From Cyclobacterium sp. 1_MG-2023 (GTDB taxonomy: Bacteria > Bacteroidota > Bacteroidia > Cytophagales > Cyclobacteriaceae), in the NCBI RefSeq assembly GCF_030546805.1, contig NZ_JAUOPC010000001.1, forward strand, positions 572,880 to 636,879: DNA of 64,000 nucleotides. Direction: 5' to 3'. The notes beneath the pieces were generated by a model that ran no database searches, was not told the DNA's origin, and saw only the letters and a program-made list of their open reading frames with translations. Made by a program: the position numbers and the translations under genes. Shown here one piece after another: positions 55,046 to 62,873 of this stretch. Each line of letters begins with the position of its first letter. Positions within the stretch are counted from its first letter, which is position 1.

Positions 55046-56431
55046 TTAAAATTCGTTTATAAATAATTCGAAATCACCAATTGCGGCAACTTTAACCAAG
55101 TAAGATTGCCATACACTAGTATTGACAATATCGCGATCGATTTCGGCACGATTTAGTAAGTACAAAGCCTGCGTCAAATCTGTCAAAGTGGTCAATCCAT
55201 TTTGGTACAAGGTCATTTTTTGCCTATAAGCTTGAGCTGCTGCTTTCACTTGAATAGGAGCTTCAGCATAATTTTCCATGGCAATTTGAATTTGCTCATT
55301 AGCCAGTTTTAATTGTGATTGTATTTCTCTATCCAGTTGCTTGTATTCCTCCTTCACGCTTTCAACAATTAACTCTTGTGCTTTTACTTGTTTCTTTATT
55401 CTAAATGGGCTCGTCAAATTCCAGGAAATGCTTGCTCCAATTAAATAATTACTTCTGTAGGGCTTAATACCATCCCAATAGTTTCTTGTAAAAGCATCTT
55501 GGTCAAGGGAATAATTGGAATAAAAACCTGAAGCACGGGATTGAAAAACACCAAAAACGTTCATGCTAGGATAATAAAACCGCTTCGATAACTTCACCTG
55601 CTGTTGATTGAAATCTACCTTGGTTTGCAAAAACTTTAACGATGGGTGCAAGGCTTCTTTACCTGCTATATTGATTAATAGTTGCTTTGGAATTTTGCTT
55701 ACAAATAAGGTGTCCGCGATAAAATCCAAGGAGCTCACTCCCATTAAATCAATAAGCCGATTGTTAAATTCCTTCACCTGAATCCTTGCTTGGTTTATAG
55801 CTATTTTGGCCTTGGATACTTCTGCCGTTGCCATTGTAGAGTCTACCCCTGCCTGCAATCCATTTTTCACCCGTACAATAGCCGTTTTTAGAAATACTTC
55901 CGCACGCTCAAGGTTTTTCTGCTGCGAAATCAACATCCGTTGACTCGCCAAAAGGTTTAAATAGGCAGAAGCAATTTTAATTTTTAATTCAAATTTCTCT
56001 TGTTCTAGATCATGTACTTGAAGCCCAACATTAATTTTTTCAAGATTGATCTTTTGCTTTACTTTTCCGAAGGTGAAAAAATCCCAATTAACATTACTCA
56101 AGTACTGAGCTCCAAATGCTGCATTCCAGTTTTGCTCCGGTAAAGTGGGGCCCGATGATGCTGCATTACCGATCATCCCGTAAAAAGATCCGTACTGTCC
56201 ATTGATTGTACCAAAACTATGCTGTGCTGAAATATTGACATCAGGTAGGTAATCTAGTTTGGCTTGTTTCAAAGACTCTTCTGAAGCACTAACAATCTTC
56301 CCTTTTGATTTAATTGCGCCATAATTCTGTATGCCTATATCAATGGCATCTACCAAAGAAAGATCTTGGGCAAAACAACCAATAGCACCAAGGCTGAATA
56401 GAATTAATGAGGTAAATTTTTTAATACACAT
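55046..56431 (-). CDS. TolC-family outer-membrane efflux protein
   Basis: This is a 461-aa protein from the ATG at 56431 (an in-frame TTG lies 9 bp upstream). After a signal peptide (FTSLILFSLGAIGCFA) comes the TolC outer-membrane channel pattern: LVDAIDIGIQNYGAIKSKG, ESLKQAKLDYLPDVNIS, VSKAKIAINQARIQVKEFNNRL and a second repeat with QIQIAMENYAEAPIQVKAAAQAY and YQNGLTTLTDLTQALYLLNRAEID. It is the first gene of the efflux operon. A possible -7 promoter element lies just upstream, and the LytS kinase of the second two-component pair is read divergently 162 bp away. Confidence 0.94.
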   Translation of the reverse strand: MCIKKFTSLILFSLGAIGCFAQDLSLVDAIDIGIQNYGAIKSKGKIVSASEESLKQAKLDYLPDVNISAQHSFGTINGQYGSFYGMIGNAASSGPTLPEQNWNAAFGAQYLSNVNWDFFTFGKVKQKINLEKINVGLQVHDLEQEKFELKIKIASAYLNLLASQRMLISQQKNLERAEVFLKTAIVRVKNGLQAGVDSTMATAEVSKAKIAINQARIQVKEFNNRLIDLMGVSSLDFIADTLFVSKIPKQLLINIAGKEALHPSLKFLQTKVDFNQQQVKLSKRFYYPSMNVFGVFQSRASGFYSNYSLDQDAFTRNYWDGIKPYRSNYLIGASISWNLTSPFRIKKQVKAQELIVESVKEEYKQLDREIQSQLKLANEQIQIAMENYAEAPIQVKAAAQAYRQKMTLYQNGLTTLTDLTQALYLLNRAEIDRDIVNTSVWQSYLVKVAAIGDFELFINEF

Positions 56432-56456
56432 AAAATTCAAATATGAAATTCTGTAT

Positions 56457-56464
56457 CAAAACTA
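56457..56464 (-). promoter_or_regulatory. Possible Bacteroidota -7 element for the efflux operon
   Basis: On the minus strand the sequence is TAGTTTTG, matching TAnnTTTG, 26 bp upstream of the TolC start codon. A -33 box is not clear. It lies in the 162-bp divergent region shared with the LytS kinase gene. Confidence 0.33.
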
Positions 56465-56593
56465 TACCTATTCCATATATGATCCGCTGTTAAAGTGCTG
56501 TAGTAAAATCATAAATGACTAATTCAATTCGTCATTTAATCAAAAAAGTGAGTTTATTTTTTTTGTTCTTTGTGCCCCGTTAAACCCAAGCCT

Positions 56594-57640
56594 ATGAATA
56601 AAATCATCAATGATCTCATGGACAATAAGTGGTGGCAAGAGTTTGCTGTCGTTGCTTTTTCATTTACCATCTATACTCTCAAAAATGATTGGATGTTTAT
56701 CAGCTCTTTGGGCTCCATCATGTTGGGCGTATTGTTTTATGTTATTCTGTATGTTCACGCCCAATTTAATCGTTTTATTTTCCTGCCCATTCTTTTTAAA
56801 AAACACAAACCAATCATTTATATCCTCCTAACAATCATTGGGATATTTATTTTCTCGGTTTTACTAAACAAGCTTATGACCTTGAGCATGTTTAGTCAAT
56901 GCCAGTTGTATCAAAATTCCCATCAAAGAAGTTTTTCCTTTCAATTTGCCAGTGTATCGGGAACATTGGTGTGCATATTAAGTCCTATAATTGTTTTTAA
57001 GTTTTATAGAATTTACAAGCAGCAAACAGATAAGATCATCCTTTACAACCAGATGCAGGTTAACTCCTTGCGCACCCAGTTGAACCCACACTTCTTATTC
57101 AACACCTTCAACACCCTCTATGGTATAAGCCTTCAATTTCCGCAAAGAACTTCAGATTTAATCATGAAAGTTTCACAGTTGATGCGTTACCAGACGGAAA
57201 GCACCCACAAGGAGTTTGTATGTTTAGAAAATGAACTTGATTTCATCAATAGCTATGTACAGCTGGAAAAGGAAAGGGTAGCAAACCGCTGTGACATTTC
57301 TTATTTTTCCGAAATTGATAAGGAGAGCACTTATAAAATTTCACCCATGCTTTTGATCACGTTTATTGAAAATGCCTTCAAACATGGAACTTGTGCCATC
57401 GAAAAATGCTATGTACACATTAATATCTCGGTAAAAAATGGTTTATTGCACCTAATTGTAGTGAATTCCGTTCCAAAAGAATCAAAGGTTGTTTCTACCA
57501 ATATTGGATTAAAGAACACCATAGCTAGGCTTAAGTTAACTTATGGAGAGGATTACTCGTTGAACATTACCAATGACCCAAAAACCTATAATGTTGATCT
57601 AAAAATACAGCTAAAAATGGGTAAAAATGAAGGGAATTAA
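56594..57640 (+). CDS. LytS-type sensor histidine kinase (second pair)
   Basis: This is a 348-aa kinase from the ATG at 56594 (a TTG lies 24 bp upstream). Four hydrophobic helices fill the N-terminal half (14-30, 38-56, 73-95, 119-138). The phosphoacceptor motif is QLNPHFLFNTFNTLYG with His166, and the ATPase part has SPMLLITFIENAFKHGTC and TNIGLKNTIARLKLTYG. It resembles the kinase at 48.6 kb in plan and size. The regulator gene overlaps its end by 14 bases. It reads divergently from the TolC gene, which places this pair as a likely controller of the efflux operon. Confidence 0.94.
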   Translation: MNKIINDLMDNKWWQEFAVVAFSFTIYTLKNDWMFISSLGSIMLGVLFYVILYVHAQFNRFIFLPILFKKHKPIIYILLTIIGIFIFSVLLNKLMTLSMFSQCQLYQNSHQRSFSFQFASVSGTLVCILSPIIVFKFYRIYKQQTDKIILYNQMQVNSLRTQLNPHFLFNTFNTLYGISLQFPQRTSDLIMKVSQLMRYQTESTHKEFVCLENELDFINSYVQLEKERVANRCDISYFSEIDKESTYKISPMLLITFIENAFKHGTCAIEKCYVHINISVKNGLLHLIVVNSVPKESKVVSTNIGLKNTIARLKLTYGEDYSLNITNDPKTYNVDLKIQLKMGKNEGN

Positions 57641-58328
57641 AACATGTATCATTGTCGACGATGAACCTGCTGCCCACTACGTATTAATAAATTATATCAA
57701 TCAAAACCCCAGGTTAAATCTGGTTTTTCAAGCCTTCAATGCAATTGAAGCGATGAATTATATCCGTGAAAACAGTATTGATTTAATGTTTTTGGATATT
57801 AATATGCCCGAGATTTCAGGCATTGATATGTTAAAAATTCTTTCCTCCCCTCCCCAAACCATCCTCACTACAGCCTATTCAGAATTTGCATTGGAAAGTT
57901 ACGAGTATGGAGTTCTGGATTACCTTTTAAAACCAATTGATTTACCTAGATTTTTAAAAGCTACCGAACGTTTTTTTGCTTTGGAAAGCCCAGTACCTAT
58001 TCTAGAAAAAAATTGGCCACAATCCATTACAGTAAAAGTAGACGGGGAATTTAAAGACATAAAATTACAAAAGTTAAACTATATCCAAAGCTTTGGAAAC
58101 TATGTGAAAATCCACAAAAACCAGAAGGTATGTTTGGGATCCATTTCCACAACTGAATTTGAAAAATTATTACCTGAGGAAAGTTTTATTCGCATCCACA
58201 AATCTTATATAGTAGCCATCGATAAAATAAAAAATATTGACAAAGATTTTGTGGAGATAGAGGAAGAAAAATTACCAATTGGCATCACCTATAAAAGACA
58301 ACTGTTTGATCGCTTGAAAATTCATTAA
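57627..58328 (+). CDS. LytTR-family response regulator (second pair)
   Basis: This 233-aa regulator has a receiver domain with DDE at 11-13, Asp57 in FLDINMPE, TTAYSEFALESYEYG and LLKPIDLPRF, then a LytTR DNA-binding domain: SITVKVDGEFKDIKLQKLNY, IQSFGNYVKIH, and SFIRIHKSYIVAIDKI. It overlaps the kinase gene by 14 bases and ends the operon. Two such LytTR systems flank one efflux operon, one convergent and one divergent. Confidence 0.95.
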   Translation: MKGIKTCIIVDDEPAAHYVLINYINQNPRLNLVFQAFNAIEAMNYIRENSIDLMFLDINMPEISGIDMLKILSSPPQTILTTAYSEFALESYEYGVLDYLLKPIDLPRFLKATERFFALESPVPILEKNWPQSITVKVDGEFKDIKLQKLNYIQSFGNYVKIHKNQKVCLGSISTTEFEKLLPEESFIRIHKSYIVAIDKIKNIDKDFVEIEEEKLPIGITYKRQLFDRLKIH

Positions 58329-58828
58329 GAGGGCTTGGTCGGTTTACAATTGACCTCCAATTAGGTGCTTTTTAACAATCCGTGTTTAAATTATTCCCAA
58401 CGAAGCATTATAAAGTTTTAATATTGTTTAGGTAAGCAAATGAATTGCAGGAAATGAAAGCCAACAGTCTTTAGCCAAGTAATACCAGTAAGGTAAAATT
58501 GAATCAATGGCCATTGTGTCAGATATCAGTACTGTATTTATTGAATTTTTTGTCTAAGTGCAATGGAAGCAGGAAATGGCTTGTCAAGAACATAAAACCT
58601 ATACCTTGCTTGCAGGCTGTTCCGTTTTGAATCATACCACCGTGACACATACTCCATCCAAAAAGGTAGGCTACATCACCTTATTTTTAGCGGTTCTAAC
58701 TAACTCCGTAAATATTAAATTAACTATCTGCTAAATAATACTTAATGGCTAAAACTCTTCAAAACCCTCATCCCCTTTATCAATGGATCACGATAGAATA
58801 ATACCATGTTAAATACTAACTACTAAAT
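58329..58828. other. Intergenic region with a possible decayed frame
   Basis: This is 500 bp between convergent units. On the minus strand, 58541-58675 is open for 45 codons with protein-like content (FWMEYVSRWYDSKRNSLQ, LDKPFPASIALRQ) and ends in a stop at 58538-58540, with a stop also at its start. It might be a relic of a lost gene; no start codon or family is evident. No strong terminator was found. Confidence 0.4.
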
Positions 58829-59902
58829 TTATCTTATTTCTTTTTTCCTAATGAAATACCTATGAAAAGGCTTAGGTAATAACATAAGGATAGATAAAAT
58901 ACATATTGTAAATAAAACTATATGGGAATGTATTTCAAATGGTAAAGGGTAATAATCAATTACGATAAACACGGAAAAAATTGCAAAAATGACAAGAAAA
59001 ACGTTTTTGTTTTTGATAAATATTTGTTGATATTTTTCTGAAAGCTCAGAGCTATTATTGAAATAATAATACATGATATAAGGCATAAAGACTAAAACAT
59101 GCGTCGTAAAAGCGATGTTTAAAGTCAATAAGACTCCCAAATGAAATAAAGCCGCAACACCAATAGACCTTAAAAATACAACCGACCAGAAAATTGTAAT
59201 TATAAAACCGAGTTCAAAAACCAAGGTACTGTAATCCAACATTTTATAAATAAACAAATTGTTTATTTGAACAAACAATTCATTTAAGTACCAAGGGTCC
59301 TCAACGGAGTGAAATCTTCTCAAAATATAACCTGCTGTTGTTGAATACGAAGGGTCTAACCACCCTCCTATCAATTTGGGCCAACCTGCAGTAAAATAGC
59401 CCCAACCCAATAAAAATGAAAAGAAGGCCAAGGGCCATCCTTTGGGTTTTATATTGGTACTGCTTTTCCTCAAGGAATCGATGGACAGAGCTCCTCCCCA
59501 ATTGGTAAAAGCCATAAACAAGGGGAAAATTACAGTGAAAATATTATGATTGATCTTTCCGTAACTGTAGAGGTAAGAAAAACCAAAAAGTAATAGAAAA
59601 CTGAAAAGAATCGACACCCATTTCGTTCGAAAACCAACAAATAGGCAGACGAAGCTAATCCTTACAATCAAATCAAAGGCCCACCAAAAATCACTGGAAA
59701 TTATGGGGCCAAGAATTAAAGATAATCCTACAGGAGGATCAAAAAACACCAATTCAAAATTTGCTATCTCTTTGAATTCAGGCAAGCCAAAAATAAGGTA
59801 ACCCAAGCAAAATATTATTCGGGATAAACCCAATTGAAAAAAATTGGGAGCCCAGGTATTATTAAGCCAATTGGTAATTTTCTCGTTAATTGATAGTATC
59901 AT
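58829..59902 (-). CDS. HTTM-domain membrane protein
   Basis: This is a 357-aa polytopic protein (from the ATG at 59902; an upstream TTG at 59908 is less likely) with about eight transmembrane helices. The plan resembles HTTM/vitamin K-dependent gamma-carboxylase-like proteins: QLGLSRIIFCLGYLIFGLP near the start, FVGFRTKWVSILFSFLLLFGFSYLY, LLGWGYFTAGWPKLIGGW and LFHLGVLLTLNIAFTTHVLVFMPYI. No gamma-carboxylase lysine site was confirmed. It overlaps the upstream 194-aa gene by 17 bases, so translation is coupled. Confidence 0.83.
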   Translation of the reverse strand: MILSINEKITNWLNNTWAPNFFQLGLSRIIFCLGYLIFGLPEFKEIANFELVFFDPPVGLSLILGPIISSDFWWAFDLIVRISFVCLFVGFRTKWVSILFSFLLLFGFSYLYSYGKINHNIFTVIFPLFMAFTNWGGALSIDSLRKSSTNIKPKGWPLAFFSFLLGWGYFTAGWPKLIGGWLDPSYSTTAGYILRRFHSVEDPWYLNELFVQINNLFIYKMLDYSTLVFELGFIITIFWSVVFLRSIGVAALFHLGVLLTLNIAFTTHVLVFMPYIMYYYFNNSSELSEKYQQIFIKNKNVFLVIFAIFSVFIVIDYYPLPFEIHSHIVLFTICILSILMLLPKPFHRYFIRKKEIR

Positions 59903-60470
59903 TATCAAATTTAAATTCTTTTTGTCTTACTAATTCTCTCTTTTGAAAACCTTCTACCATGTCGTAGAAATCCTTGTATTCCTTAATAATAAATCCTGTT
60001 AACTTATCGGATTGAAATGGCTTTTTTTCAAACATAAGTTTGGGTATTACTTTATCTGCTCCTCCAACCACATCATTGGTCGTCCATTTTTTTATAACTT
60101 TTCGGATGGCATATCCGCCAGGAATTTTAGATATTATTCTTCCTTTCTCTTTTTTTTGTTGATCAAGATTTACGCTTGCCTGGTTGAAAAAAATAAATTT
60201 CATATTGGCTTTAAATCTGATTAAATTATCCGGGTTAAAAACCTCTATTAAATCTCCTTTCCATACTTCTTCATCCTCATTCAAATAGATAATTTCAAAG
60301 TGACTCACTGACAAAGTTCCACCCTTTATCGCACTTCCGGAAAAAGCAGGCATATTGAGACTTGGGTAGGGTTCACGTACCAATTTAGCAAAAGCCATTG
60401 ATACAAAAAGCAAAATTACCATTAGGTAAAACGCCAATGTAATTTTATATTTCTTTATAAATTCGTACAT
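59886..60470 (-). CDS. Membrane-anchored hypothetical protein paired with HTTM protein
   Basis: This is a 194-aa protein with an N-terminal membrane anchor or signal (ITLAFYLMVILLFVSMAFAKL, residues about 10-30) and a soluble, extracytoplasmic part with GGTLSVSHFEIIYLNEDEEVWKG and GRIISKIPGGYAIRKVIKKW. No known family could be named. Together with the HTTM gene downstream and the FAD oxidoreductase upstream (38 bp), it forms a three-gene set that is probably one operon. Pairs of such HTTM plus small anchored proteins recur in Bacteroidota, but no function is established in what I know. Confidence 0.8.
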   Translation of the reverse strand: MYEFIKKYKITLAFYLMVILLFVSMAFAKLVREPYPSLNMPAFSGSAIKGGTLSVSHFEIIYLNEDEEVWKGDLIEVFNPDNLIRFKANMKFIFFNQASVNLDQQKKEKGRIISKIPGGYAIRKVIKKWTTNDVVGGADKVIPKLMFEKKPFQSDKLTGFIIKEYKDFYDMVEGFQKRELVRQKEFKFDNDTIN

Positions 60471-60508
60471 AATTTATCCTAACAAAAAATTTAAAGGCTC
60501 AATAATAC

Positions 60509-61927
60509 TTAAAATAAATCTTTAATGGCTCTTTTGGCCGCATAATAACCTCCCATTCCATGCACTCCTCCTCCGGGAGGGGTTGAGGCAGAGCAAATGT
60601 AAATGTTTTTGCTTGAAGTTCTGTATGGAGATATCCTTACGGCCGGTCTGGTAAACAACTGAGACCAATCCTGAACACCCGCATTGATGTCTCCTCCAAT
60701 ATAATTGGGATTATAATCTTCTATCTCTTTGGTGTTGAAAGTATGCTTGCCTATAATGGTTTCCTTAAAGCCCGGTGCATATTTCTCAATTTGATTCTCA
60801 ATCACCGCTGACATATCAACTTCAGAACCTGATGGTACATGGCAATAAGCCCATCCGGTATGAAATCCCTCCGGAGAGCGTGTTGTATCAAATAGGCTTT
60901 GTTGGGCTAAAAGTACGTATGGGTTATCTGTATACTTCCCTCCCCAAGTCAATCTTTCTGAATTTGAAATATCTTCAATTGTCCCTCCCAGATGAACCGT
61001 ACCTGCGTCACTTAGCGCTTTTGACTTCCAGGGTATGGGCTGAGATAGGGCAAAGTCCATTTTAAATACGCCCATCCCGTACCGATAACGATTCAGCTGC
61101 CAGCGGTATAGACTTGAAAATTTCCCTCCGGCTATTTTCAACAGGTTTTTGGGGCTTAGGTCAAACATTACCATTTTGGCATTGGGGATTTGCCCAAAAT
61201 CAGTAATCATTTTCCCCTTTTCAATTTTACCACCTAAGGACTCAAAATAGTCGGCCAAAGCATTGGCAAGAGATTGTGAGCCGCCCTTAAGCATGGGCCA
61301 TCCGGCATGATGACCTGCAGCCATAAGTACCATTCCAATCGCTGAGGTAGTGATATTGGTCAAGGGTTGTATCCCATGAGCAGCCATACCGGCCCATAGG
61401 GCCTTGGTTTTGGTCTCTTTAAATTTTTTGGCAAGCATTGTTGCCGGTTGCAAGGCATTCAAGCCAAACCGAGCAAGTTTAATTGGATTTTCGGGGATTT
61501 TAAGTGGGGACAAAAAATCGGCCGACAAGCCCTCCCAATGCGCAACAAGGGGCTTTAACAAATCTGTATAGGTTTGCTTATCTCTTCCCAATTGATCTGC
61601 CGTTTCACTTAGTGACCGATGCAAAGAAGCTACTGTCCCGTCAGGCAAAGGATGTCCTGCCAAGATTTTAGGGTGGATATATTCAAGACCGTATTTATCA
61701 AGAGGCAAGGTCTTAAAAAATGGAGCTGCTGCTGCCATGGGATGTATGGCCGAACAAACATCATGTTTAAAACCGGGAAGGGTTAGCTCCATGGTACGCA
61801 TGCCACCACCAATTGTTTCTTTCCCTTCAATTAGAAGAACATTTAATCCATGTTTTTGTAAAACAATTGCTGCTGATAGTCCATTTGGCCCTGAGCCTAC
61901 AACCACAGCATCATAAGTAGCATCCAT
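60509..61927 (-). CDS. NAD(P)/FAD-dependent oxidoreductase, phytoene-desaturase-like
   Basis: This 472-aa protein has the N-terminal FAD-binding GxGxxG motif (VVVGSGPNGLSAAIVLQ, residues 8-24) followed by ELTLPGFKHDVCSAIHP and MLKGGSQSLANALADYFESLGG. The C-terminal half has VRISPYRTSSKNIYICSASTPPGGGVHGMGGYYAA, the typical FAD-end motif of the amine oxidase/phytoene desaturase group. It is cytoplasmic or membrane-associated. No carotenoid genes are near, so the substrate is uncertain and it may belong to the pyridine nucleotide-disulphide-like PDSL group. It heads the operon with the HTTM pair. Confidence 0.92.
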   Translation of the reverse strand: MDATYDAVVVGSGPNGLSAAIVLQKHGLNVLLIEGKETIGGGMRTMELTLPGFKHDVCSAIHPMAAAAPFFKTLPLDKYGLEYIHPKILAGHPLPDGTVASLHRSLSETADQLGRDKQTYTDLLKPLVAHWEGLSADFLSPLKIPENPIKLARFGLNALQPATMLAKKFKETKTKALWAGMAAHGIQPLTNITTSAIGMVLMAAGHHAGWPMLKGGSQSLANALADYFESLGGKIEKGKMITDFGQIPNAKMVMFDLSPKNLLKIAGGKFSSLYRWQLNRYRYGMGVFKMDFALSQPIPWKSKALSDAGTVHLGGTIEDISNSERLTWGGKYTDNPYVLLAQQSLFDTTRSPEGFHTGWAYCHVPSGSEVDMSAVIENQIEKYAPGFKETIIGKHTFNTKEIEDYNPNYIGGDINAGVQDWSQLFTRPAVRISPYRTSSKNIYICSASTPPGGGVHGMGGYYAAKRAIKDLF

Positions 61928-62507
61928 AGGTAGTTATTTAAAGTAAAGCTACTATAAATATTAGTTCAAAAAAAGGGTAATCCCCACAATTCAATATCAT
62001 CCACGCAAACAGGTAATTTTTTTTGAATGGCTCTTTGAGGATATAAATTTAGCAGGATAAATCAGCCTAATTTTAGCATCCTCCTTTCCTTCATCCAAAT
62101 AAAAGCAATTGTGAAATTCATAATACAAAAGCATTTTTATCATGCTAAATAGAATAAAACTTACAGCTAGTTTACTTTTTTGCTTGACACCATTTAAACC
62201 CTTAATAAGAAAAATAGAACCATACTATTCCGATTCCAATTGAGGTATAAAAACCGACATTAAAAGGATTAAAAGATCGATAAGACCGAAGGTCCTAAAT
62301 AAAGTTACCATCCCCATGCTAGCAATGGCAAACCGCTTTTTAAATTTCCCAATATTGATAGGATCATTCATTAATAAAAATAAAATTCTATTCTATTCTA
62401 ATACAATGTAGCAGCAAGATGAAATCATCACCATATAATACAGCTAGATGAATCCTATAGCTCAACAAAAATCAATTTGAATTAATATCAATAATTATAA
62501 AACAAAA
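61928..62507. other. Intergenic region with one possible small gene
   Basis: This is 580 bp, mostly AT-rich and non-coding, except for a possible 48-aa frame on the minus strand at 62225-62371. No promoter element or terminator is convincing. Confidence 0.5.
62225..62371 (-). CDS. Possible small membrane protein or relic (48 aa)
   Basis: An ATG at 62371 opens 48 codons ending in TAG at 62225-62227. The product begins MNDPINIGKFKKRFAIAS and contains one hydrophobic helix (LIDLLILLMSVFIPQ). The charged start and helix look protein-like, but the frame is short and may be a piece of a decayed membrane gene. I do not recognise it. Confidence 0.35.
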   Translation of the reverse strand: MNDPINIGKFKKRFAIASMGMVTLFRTFGLIDLLILLMSVFIPQLESE

Positions 62508-62873
62508 TTAATCTTTAATTTTTGAATCCAATTCTTGGAAAAACAAGAACCAAGGTAATGATAAAATAATTATCATATTATAAGATACCGTTGAGAAATC
62601 AGTAACCATATAAATAAATCCTATTCCTACCATAAAAAAAGCAAACGATAGAGAAATAGATTTTTCATCACTTTCAACACCACTATTGAGGAAATCATCA
62701 ACACTTTTAGTAGCAATAACTAAAGAAAAAAATTTAAACATCATTAATCCATAACTTACAAAAAATTCAATAAATTCTAAATAAAATATCGGTTTTAAAA
62801 AATAATTATAATCTATAAATGTAAATAGATAAGCAAACGCAATTACTTTCCAATTATTAGCGCTAATATTCAT
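62508..62873 (-). CDS. Small multi-pass membrane protein, unknown
   Basis: This is a 121-aa protein with three to four hydrophobic helices (about 9-20, 32-56, 75-93, 95-112: WKVIAFAYLFTFIDY, FFVSYGLMMFKFFSLVIATK, ISLSFAFFMVGIGFIYMVTDF, MIIILSLPWFLFFQE). Only short polar loops lie between them. No family is recognised. It stands alone in an AT-rich region, with 363 bp of non-coding DNA to its left except for a small possible frame, and non-coding DNA to its right. Confidence 0.6.
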   Translation of the reverse strand: MNISANNWKVIAFAYLFTFIDYNYFLKPIFYLEFIEFFVSYGLMMFKFFSLVIATKSVDDFLNSGVESDEKSISLSFAFFMVGIGFIYMVTDFSTVSYNMIIILSLPWFLFFQELDSKIKD

